Shown here piece by piece: positions 57,101-64,000 of a DNA stretch of 64,000 bases; positions within the stretch are counted from its first letter, which is position 1, and every line of letters starts with the position of its first letter. Source of the DNA: Rhabdornis inornatus (lineage: Eukaryota > Chordata > Aves > Passeriformes > Rhabdornithidae). The position numbers and the translations under genes were made by a program. The stretch spans positions 78,768 to 142,767 of the forward strand of contig VWZS01004362.1 in NCBI GenBank assembly GCA_013397075.1, in the 5' to 3' direction. The notes below the pieces were generated by a model, which saw only the letters and a list, made by a program, of their open reading frames with translations, had not been told where the DNA came from and searched no databases.

Positions 57101-58000
57101 GTTTTTGGTGTTCTTTGAAATAAAATAGTCCAAATTCCTTGCTTAAAATCCCTTAAAAGAACAGTTTATTGTGTATATATTTGTCCTATTCACAGGCTGT
57201 GTATTAAGCCATGTTTGAATTGGATGCTGATAAACAGAACTCTTGTTTGGGCTTTGACTCCTATTTTTCAATTCCGTATCCCATTAAAATCCCAGTAGTC
57301 TGTCCCTGAAGATCCTGTTTTGCTCAGCATGTGGGAGCTTTGTCCTTGTGTTCAGCAGCCAGGGAAGGACATGCAGGAGGAGCTTGGAGCACAGGTTTGT
57401 GCAGTGGGAAGGAGCTGTCAGATGTGTCTTCAGCACCTGCTTCACAAGGTCACAGTGACAATTACGAGTTTTCCCACAGTTTTCTCCCTAAATTAATGGC
57501 TTAGATACCTGCATGTGCCATTCATCTCAGATGGCAAGTGTCACCCTGATTGCCATTTGCTGAGATGCCAAGCAGGGACATGTTTTTTTCCCTTTCCCAC
57601 TTCCCGGTGCCATGAGCTCTGATTGAATTTCTGTGCCACTGAAGAAAAAAACCAATTTCAATCTCCCCCCCAAGCATTTTTGCTGTCAGGCACTTCTGCT
57701 AAGCAGCTGCACTTCTTGTAAGTTGGAGAATTTGAGAAATCTGCGACCCAGAGCAGCGTGTGGTACAGGGGGGGAAGGTTTTCTGCTGAGGCCAGGGAAA
57801 TAACTTCTGGTTTTTGTGTTGTTTTCTCTCCCTGCCCTGTCCCGTGGGGCTGAGCAGATCGAGAGGAGGCTGGACATGGTGAGGTCTGTGTGCCACGTGG
57901 CCCAGAAGAGGCTGATTGCCTGTGTGCAGGGCCAGCATGGCACTGACCCTGACAAGAGACATGTGAGTACCTGTGTGCACATGGGAGTGCACGTGGGAGT

Positions 58001-58044
<44 letters not shown>

Positions 58045-61000
58045 GGGGGTTGTGTGGGNNNNNNNNNNNNNNGTGCACGTGGGAGTACCTGTGTGTGTAT
58101 CTGTGTGTGTGTACACATGTGAGTACACATGGAGTACCTGTGTGTGTGTGTGTGTGTACACATGTGAGTACACATGGAGTACCTGTGTGTGTCTGTGTGT
58201 GTGTACACATGTGAGTACACATGGAGTACCTGTGTGTGTACCTGTGTGTCTGTGTGTGTGCCCTGGCTCCCACCCTGCTGCTCCTGCAGCTCTCACAGCA
58301 GCCCAGGGAGCAAAGCTCTGTCAGAGCAGCTCACTGCTGGCACTGGTGGAACCCCAGTGAAATGTCAATGAAACTCCAGTGGAATCCCAGTGAAATGCCA
58401 GTGCAACCCCACTGAATCCCCAGTGCAACCCCAGTGAAATGCCAGTGAAACTTCACTGGAACCCCAGTGGAACCCCAGTGAAATTTCAGTGAAACACCAG
58501 TGCAATCCCAGTGAAGCCCCAGTACAAGCCCAGTGAAATTTCAGTGAAACCCCAGTGAAACACTGGTGGAACCCCAGAGAAACTTCAGTGAAGCCCCAGT
58601 GAAACTTCAGGGAAGCCCAAATGAAACCCCAGTGAAATCCCAGTGCAACTTCAGTGCAACCCCAGTGAAGCCCCAGTCAAACCCCAATGAATCCCCAGTG
58701 CAACCCCAATGAATCCCCAGTGAAACCCCAATGAAACCCCAATGAAACCCCATGAGCACCCAGCTCAGGCTGGGAGCAGCCCAGCAGTGCCAGGACACTT
58801 TGTGCCCCTGCTGGGTGCTTGGAGCTCTCCTGAACCCAGCTGGGGAAGAGAATCTGCAGCTCTGACCCAAATCCTCAGATCTGGAGTTGCCCTTGGACCC
58901 TGACACCTCCCCCTGGCTGGAAATGGTTTTCTGTACTCATTTGATTTCTGCCCCTCCTTAGCAAAGCCACAGATAGGTTTTCTTAGAGCATCAGAGCCAG
59001 AAATAATTCACATTCACACTTTCTCCTTTTATTGAGTAACAGAGACCTGAGAGCAGGGGCACACAGGGAGAGATGTGACAAGCTGCTTGCTTAAATCTCA
59101 GCTTAGAGCTGTTTATCTCTCCTTGAAAGTAGTTGAGGTTTGCTTTGGGCCATCATTCCACTAAAACTGAGAAGAAAGTGCTTTTCAGAGTGTCTGAGAG
59201 CAGCAGTCTTGGGGCTTGAAACTTTTTGTGACTTGGCATTTTCTTTGAGTCCAAGAATGAGCTGTGTTTGTGTAATAAAAACCATATGGAAGAGCAGCAA
59301 AAGCTTAGAGGGGATGTGCTGGGGAAGCTGGAAAGAGTGAGCAGCACTAAGCTAAACTCTGTTCCTTCTGTTCCACAGAAAAAACTTCCTCTAACAGCTC
59401 TGGCTCAGAATATGCAGGAAGGATCCATCCAGCTGAGTGATGAAACTCTGCTGGGGTAAGTGTTGTTTTTTTTCCTGACTTGCTGTCTGACATCTTATTG
59501 CCTGCAGGGCTCTAATTAGAGCCTCTGGGTGCACAAAGGCTGGTTTCAATCTAATAAAATTTCGTATTTCTAGATTCTTTCTTTAATCCAAAGGGAGAAG
59601 CAGTGAGCAAGCAGTTTTTCTGGAATGATTTGGGGACGAGTTTTAGGCTGAATTGCATTCCAGAGGATTCTGATTCTCTGCTGTCATAAAAGCTTTTAAA
59701 ATGGCTTTTTTCCTTGTGGGTTAGTAGAATTATCATCTCCATTTGAAGTCTAAAATGTTGTGTATTCTTCAATTAAACTGCATTTTTATTTTAAACTGCG
59801 TTCTGCAGGTTTGACTTGATGACTAAAATAATGTCAATTTGCATTAATGGCTCCTAGTTCAAAGTAGCCCAAATTTCTCTATCCTGGCAAAGTGTTACTT
59901 GCAGTTTGCAGGAATGTGGCTGAAACAAGGGAACCTGCTGAATTCCTGGAGCTAAGTGGGTTTTTTTCATTGCTGGTGAGAATTCTTATGGAGACAGTGT
60001 AGAATGACCTTTAGAACCTTTGAGAACATGATTCTGACCCTGCAGGAGATTTCAGCCTGGATAAAAATCTTACAGAATAGGGGCTTTCCTTATAACAAGA
60101 ATAAAATGAAAGTCAAGCCATGGGTTTGGAGCCTGAGAGTGCTGGGGATGGGATTGCTGGAATTAGGGTGTTAAAACCTTCACATTAAAGGAGAAAATGA
60201 AATTCTGCATTGAGCAGTTTTCCTCTGTGAGATGGGCTTGGAAATAAATACTGACTTGTGTGCCCTCAGGGCTGGTATAATCACCTGCATGTCTGAAAGT
60301 CTCCAAAGTGCTGTCATGGCTCAGGAATTCAGAAGACAAAGGTTTAATAACACCTCCTGCCTATCCCAGATTTCTCCAGGACAGCACAGAGCAGTTGGGT
60401 TCAGGCCATGAGGGGATGCTTTGCTTTCCAGAGCTCTGCTCTGCCTTGAATCCTTCTTCTGCAGTCACTGGAAACTCCCATGACAATATCCTGTGATTCT
60501 TACAGGAAAATGCTGGATACCTGTGGGGATGCAGAGAATAAACTGGCAATGGAGCTCTCTCAGCATGAAGTACAGATTGAGAGAGAAGTTATAGACCCAC
60601 TGTGCCTGCTGACAGAGGTGAGACAGCTCAGCCTGAGAGGAGGAGCACTTCTGCATTGATGTGCATAAACTGAGCAAAAGTGCTTTATCTCAGTGCTGCT
60701 ATTAAAAACCTGCTTTAGGAGCCCTGTGTTAGTGCTGGAAAGTGGCTAGGAACACTACAGCATGTAATTTGTCACAAAGCACAATTTAAAATTCAATGTA
60801 AGCCCCCAATTCTCATTTCAGACAGAGATCCCAAACATTCAGAAGCAGAGGAAGCAGCTTGCAAAGCTGGTGCTGGACTGGGATTCTGCAAGGGGAAGGT
60901 AGGAGAGCATTTTAATTTCTGGGTGCTTTTCTGTGAACTCCTTGTTGGCATCTCCTGGCACCTGCTCTGATCTGCTGCTTGCTACTGAAATGCTGCTGGG

Positions 61001-62664
61001 AGCAGGCAGGAGGTGAAAAAAGGACAAACTTACATTTAAGTTACAGCAGAAAAGGACCCATGACTGCTAGATCCAAACAGAATCAAGATTTTGGAGTTCT
61101 TACATGCCTGTGTATAATTGGAAAAATGATGGAAACTCACCCAGTTTCCAGTTCATATAAGTGTTTAACTTAAATAAGGAATCACTGAAGTTTTCAGCTT
61201 GAGGAGGGAACAGGAATCTCTGTGTGTAACCACACCAAGTGCTTTTACAGCCCTGTATGGAACCGTCTCACTGGGAGGGTCCTGGCTCGTTCAGCTCACC
61301 CCTGAGTGCCTTTAAATGCTTTTACACTGCCCTGAGCATTGGTGGAGCCATTTTCAGCATGTTCTACACCCATGTTCCAGACTGGGGCAGATGCAGGGTT
61401 CCTGCTGATTTTTATAATTGTTGCTGGATTATGTCAGCGTGTCGTGAATGGTTTTGAACCTTTTGGTTCTGTTGGAAAACCTCTGGAACTGTGGGGTTTG
61501 TTTCCTGTTGAAAGAAATCAATTCCAAGGGAGCCACAAATGCAGATTTGTGTTGAATATTGATTTTCACCAAATGAAACTTTTCTTCCCCAGATACAACC
61601 AAGCCCACAAGACTTCAGGAACAAATTTCCAAGTGCATCCTTCGAAAATAGAATCCCTTAAGGAAGAGATGGATGAAGCTGGGAATAAAGTAGAGCAGTG
61701 CAAGGTAAGGACAGGATGAGTGTCCCTTCCACACCTCCCATGGAATTGCCCAATTGTGCAGGTGCAGTCCATGTGGCTGTGACAGTGTCTGTGCTGGGGG
61801 GATTTTCATGCCAGCTGATCTCTGCATTGCTTTAGTTTGATGAGGAACTCCATCCAGGCTGTTTCTAAGTTGGGTATTTGACATTATTTTCAGTTTCAGT
61901 GTGAGCCAGCTATGTCCTGGCCATGAGTGAGTGTTCAGGGTGTCTGGGTGCTCCAGGCCATGGAGCAGCTGGGCAGTAGGAGGCACCTGGAGGAAAATGA
62001 AGCTGGGCCATCCCAGGAGCTGTCACAGCTCTGAGCAGTTCACATTCATTTTCACTTCTCAGCAGTAAATGCTCCATTGAGTACTGAGAACTGAAACCAT
62101 TTTTATTAATACTTGTCTTGGAGTGTTATAAATAACTGGACTGAATGGCAGCATGTTCTTGGCTGAAGGGGCAACTGCTTTGCAGGATGAAGCAGAGTTA
62201 AGATTTTGAAATCATTTTGCTTGAAGAACACTTGGAGCAGAGCAGGTGCATTAGAGCTTCTTAGCTCAAACTTCCTGCAGGCAAAATAAACACAATAAAT
62301 CTGTCTGTCTGTACGGTTTGGGGTGAGTCAGTGTGCTCTCCTGCATGTTTCCCACAGGATCAGCTGGCTGCAGACATGTACAGCTTCGTGTCCAAGGAGG
62401 GGGAGTACGCTCGCTGCTTTGTCACGGTGAGTGCTGGCCCTGGGGCTCTGCTGCAGCACAGCTGGGCACACACACTCAGTTCTCAGACGTGACATTTTGT
62501 GTGCTAAACCTTTAGTCTTGTCTTATGTGCCATTCAGAAGCTAATGCTCTTTTTGTTTTTAAAATGTGGCTTCTGTTCTCAGTTATTAGAAGCACAAGCA
62601 GATTACCATAGAAAATCATTAGCAGTCATAGAAAAGGTCCTACCCGAAATTCAAGCCCATCAAG
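36095..62664 (+). CDS. ARHGAP17: Rho GTPase-activating protein 17 (RICH1), N-terminal N-BAR part, exons 1-9
   Basis: Cytosolic and junctional RhoGAP for CDC42/RAC1, which binds membranes through an N-BAR domain and takes part in tight-junction maintenance and vesicle traffic. Exons 36095-36147, 54284-54323, 57858-57962, 59379-59455, 60506-60617, 60822-60898, 61593-61704, 62358-62426 and 62583-62664 join in phase to 242 residues plus one base. Start MKKQFNRMKQLANQTVGR and blocks LPLTALAQNMQE (69-80), ELSQHEV (108-114), IPNIQKQRKQLAKLVLDWDS (132-151), SLKEEMDEAGNKVEQCKDQL (176-195) and LLEAQADYHRK match recalled human ARHGAP17 residue for residue in spacing. This is the helical N-BAR region (human about 14-246); the RhoGAP domain and proline-rich tail lie past the window. 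All nine donors are GT. Intron 1 is 18.1 kb. SH3BP1 and ARHGAP44 are paralogues, but this N-terminus fits ARHGAP17 best and synteny agrees. The CDS is partial only because the window ends. Confidence 0.97.
42170..42315 (-). mobile_element. CR1 LINE fragment
   Basis: GGAAGCCATTCCCTGTGTCC, GCTGCTGGAAGGCCACAATT and AGGTCACCCCAAAGCTTCTC are in the reverse order of the CR1 region upstream of the terminal 200 bp. Confidence 0.75.
43762..43806 (+). mobile_element. CR1 LINE 3' terminus, very short
   Basis: TCTCTTCCAACCCAAACCCT TCCAGGATTCTGTGG (in two parts) is a CR1 end of about 45 bp. Confidence 0.55.
44968..45935. repeat. 31-bp TG-rich minisatellite, about twenty copies
   Basis: The regular part (about 45,200-45,830) repeats CTGATGAGCTCTGTGTGTGT plus GTGCTGACACT with a 31-bp period. 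The left flank (44,968-45,110) is an older variant GCTGGACACTGATGTGCTGT with TG runs, and the right flank (45,830-45,930) has a GTTTTCTGGACACTC variant. Because 31 is not a multiple of three, the minus strand reads a 31-residue cycle through all three frames; the unit has no stop in any of them, giving an apparent 383-codon frame that is not a gene. Confidence 0.93.
46410..46520 (-). mobile_element. CR1 LINE fragment
   Basis: GTTCTGTGCCAGGGCCTCAC, AATATCTAATCTAAACCTAC and GAAGCTGTTCCCCCTTGTCT are the reverse complement of the CR1 region about 200-300 bp from the 3' end. Confidence 0.85.
50078..50340 (-). mobile_element. CR1 LINE 3' fragment
   Basis: TTCATAGAATCCTGCAATGG start, then GGGACACCTTCCACTGTCCC and GGGAAGCCATTCCCTGTGTC. 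About 260 bp, minus. Confidence 0.9.
54284..54323 (+). CDS. ARHGAP17: ARHGAP17 coding exon 2
   Basis: Acceptor TTCCTCCTTAG|GGCTGA, donor TTGCAG|GTATTG. A 40-bp exon encoding (R)AERTEVLSEDLLQ, residues 18-31; human AEKTEVLSEDLLQ. Confidence 0.95.
55222..55420 (-). mobile_element. CR1 LINE 3' fragment in ARHGAP17 intron 2
   Basis: ATTACAGAATCCCTGACTGC, GGGTTGGAGGGGACCTTCAA, ending near GGGCACCCTGTGCCAGTGTA. Confidence 0.9.
56400..56605 (+). mobile_element. CR1 LINE 3' fragment in ARHGAP17 intron 2
   Basis: GGGTGCCCAGAGCAGCTGTG through GAGTCCCTTCCAACCCAACC and CATTCCAGAATTTC. Sense on plus. Confidence 0.9.
57858..57962 (+). CDS. ARHGAP17: ARHGAP17 coding exon 3
   Basis: Acceptor GGCTGAGCAG|ATCGAG, donor AGACAT|GTGAGT. 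35 whole codons IERRLDMVRSVCHVAQKR to DPDKRH (32-66). The donor context is repeated in the TG-rich array that starts at once in the intron. Confidence 0.96.
57963..58262. repeat. TG-rich minisatellite starting at the ARHGAP17 exon 3 donor
   Basis: Composed of (TG)n runs and 45-47 bp units TACACATGTGAGTACACATG-GAGTACCTG-(TG)n. The 12-mer ACATGTGAGTAC spanning the real donor (57,959-57,970) recurs exactly at 58,115, 58,160 and 58,207. GGGAGTACCTG variants lie between. A 14-N gap at 58,059-58,072 means the array length is unresolved. Confidence 0.9.
58345..58752. repeat. 10-13 bp CCAGTGAAA minisatellite in ARHGAP17 intron 3
   Basis: Degenerate copies of ACCCCAGTGAA, TTCAGTGAAAC and CCCAATGAA fill about 400 bp, only 80 bp after the TG-rich array. 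Confidence 0.9.
59379..59455 (+). CDS. ARHGAP17: ARHGAP17 coding exon 4
   Basis: Acceptor TGTTCCACAG|AAAAAA, donor CTGGG|GTAAGT. Encodes KKLPLTALAQNMQEGSIQL to DETLL (67-91). Confidence 0.96.
60506..60617 (+). CDS. ARHGAP17: ARHGAP17 coding exon 5
   Basis: Acceptor TTCTTACAG|GAAAAT, donor ACAGAG|GTGAGA. Encodes KMLDTCGDAENKLAMELS to DPLCLLTE (93-129). Confidence 0.96.
60822..60898 (+). CDS. ARHGAP17: ARHGAP17 coding exon 6
   Basis: Acceptor CTCATTTCAG|ACAGAG, donor GGGAAG|GTAGGA. Encodes TEIPNIQKQRKQLAKLVL to SARG (130-154). Confidence 0.95.
61593..61704 (+). CDS. ARHGAP17: ARHGAP17 coding exon 7
   Basis: Acceptor TTCCCCAG|ATACAA, donor TGCAAG|GTAAGG. Encodes YNQAHKTSGTNFQVHPSK to KVEQCK (156-192). 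Confidence 0.96.
62358..62426 (+). CDS. ARHGAP17: ARHGAP17 coding exon 8
   Basis: Acceptor TTCCCACAG|GATCAG, donor GTCACG|GTGAGT. Encodes DQLAADMYSFVSKEGEY to FVT (193-215), 23 whole codons. Confidence 0.96.
62583..62664 (+). CDS. ARHGAP17: ARHGAP17 coding exon 9 (last in window)
   Basis: Acceptor CTGTTCTCAG|TTATTA, donor CATCAAG|GTAAAG. Encodes LLEAQADYHRKSLAVIEK to QAHQ (216-242) and one base of the next codon. Confidence 0.95.
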
Positions 62665-64000
62665 GTAAAGTAACCTGTGCTCTGGCTGATGCTTCTCCTT
62701 GCCTGTGCCACCTATGCACAATATTCTCCTCCTCTATCTTGATTCTTTGCATGCACACTGATTTAATGAGGCCATTTTGATCTGCTTAACAATTCTACAT
62801 TCCCAAGCATAATTCCATCTTCGTGTTCTCTGGAGTTCTCCAGCCATGTTTAACACACTAATGAAATATTAATTAAGGATCTCTCTCATACCCAGGAGGG
62901 TAAAGGAAGGATTTTTCTATTTGCTCACCTGTTTTCCTTGTGCCCTTTTTCTGGCTCTTCAGGCCAATGGAAGTGTCATTGTGATTTGGTTCCTGAGTGA
63001 TTACAGGTGATTATCAGGAAAACTCCATGGATTTTAAGGAGCTTGATTTTTTTTCCCCTTATTTTGTGCAATCCTCTTTCCCAGTGTGCACTGCATGTTG
63101 GGAAATGGGGAGTTTGAGTTCTTGTGCTGATTATCAGCTGTTTAAAAAGTGAATTGTGCAGCTTCATTTCTTCCCTAAGAAGAACTGGAACTGCTGCTAA
63201 GCTTCCACTGCCAGGGGATTTCAGGTGCATCACTGATGATTTGGGATGAAGATGCACTGTGTGTTTTACTCTCCAAAATATTGGCTGTGCTGTCCCTGCA
63301 TCTTTGGAGAAATAGGTGAACAGAGCCTGAGGGAAAATTCAGTCTGAGCTGAGGAAGGCTCAGGTATCTTCAGGTGATGAAGGCTGTAAAAGATGAACCA
63401 ATTCCAGACATAAATTGTGGAAGTGGTGTGGGATGTCTGCACTCAGTGTGGGACAGGAGGGAATGCAGAGGAGATGCTGGGACAGCAGAAGGTTCTTTGT
63501 GAGTATGGCTGCTTGAAATTTGTTATTGTTCTGTGGAAAGTTTATCCAGAGCAGCTGAATTTTCAGAGCAGCCTGGCCTGCCCAGAGGATGGCCTGGAGC
63601 CATGGTGGCCAAGGGGCTGAATGGGGGGAATTCCTCACGTTGTGCTTCTAGCTGCAGAATCCCATAAAGGTTTGGGGTGGAAGGGACCCTAAAGCCCATC
63701 CAGTGCCACCCCTGCCCTGGGCAGGGACACCTCCCATCACCTCAGGGTGCTCCAAGCCCTGTCCAGCCTGGCCTGGGACACCTCCAGGGATGGGAGCTGG
63801 GGCTTTCAACAAGTACTGAGGTTTCTTTTCCTGCTGTTTGCTGTAATTTGCAAAGGTTGGGAAATGCCATGTGCATCTCATGGCGTGGTAATGAATGACT
63901 AAAACCTGACAAGGGAGGCAATTGATGTGGTTTTGTAAAGAAAATGGATGAATTAAATCCTTTGCAGAAACACTTTGCCTTCAGAGCACTCTTTGAAGTC
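62665..64000. other. ARHGAP17: ARHGAP17 intron 9, to the window edge
   Basis: I looked for the next exon (human DKWAEKPAFGTPLEEHLKR) and do not see it, so it lies beyond 64,000. The intron holds one CR1 tail (63,655-63,800, minus orientation, with CATCCAGTGCCACCCCTGCC) and otherwise nothing recognisable. Confidence 0.75.

Overview
This is nuclear DNA from a bird. Three genes have vertebrate intron-exon structure. More than twenty 5'-truncated CR1 LINE tails are scattered through introns and intergenic DNA. GC-rich minisatellites are dense, as is common on small avian chromosomes. The CR1 tails and overall texture suggest a neoavian, perhaps passerine, species, but that is inference. The gene order ARHGAP17-LCMT1-AQP8 is the one known from human 16p12 and its avian counterpart, so the locus is syntenic and orthodox.

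Layout. 1-6,598: intergenic DNA downstream of AQP8 with no gene I can support. It holds several minisatellites, AT-rich islands that look like candidate conserved non-coding elements, and two near-perfect RFX X-boxes. 6,599-11,148 (minus): a complete AQP8 water/ammonia/peroxide channel in five coding exons, 253 residues. 11,149-about 17,680: intergenic DNA with CR1 tails, a 7-bp array, a 42-bp array and GATA-rich stretches. About 17,680-35,328 (minus): complete LCMT1, the PP2A leucine carboxyl methyltransferase, in eleven coding exons, 322 residues; intron 2 is a GC-AG intron. 35,240-36,150: a CpG-rich head-to-head promoter shared by LCMT1 and ARHGAP17, broken by a 376-base assembly gap. 36,095-64,000 (plus): the first nine coding exons of ARHGAP17 (RICH1), encoding the N-BAR domain; the RhoGAP domain lies beyond the window. 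All exon junctions were placed by eye, and phases close in every gene. Orthology rests on recalled human proteins, not on a database search.

How the genes relate. They are neighbours by conserved synteny and not a pathway. LCMT1 methylates the PP2A catalytic subunit C-terminus, ARHGAP17 is a BAR/RhoGAP protein of tight junctions and vesicle traffic, and AQP8 is a membrane channel. LCMT1 and ARHGAP17 probably share a bidirectional housekeeping promoter with CCAAT, SP1-like, ZNF143-like and ETS-like motifs.

I found no new gene system. The most unusual signal is a repeated pattern: in three introns, one in each gene, the authentic 5' splice site has been copied into tandem repeats lying immediately downstream in the intron (AQP8 intron 1, two copies; LCMT1 intron 6, about eight; ARHGAP17 intron 3, four). 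In ARHGAP17 the first two extra donors are in frame with the exon, subject to a 14-N gap.
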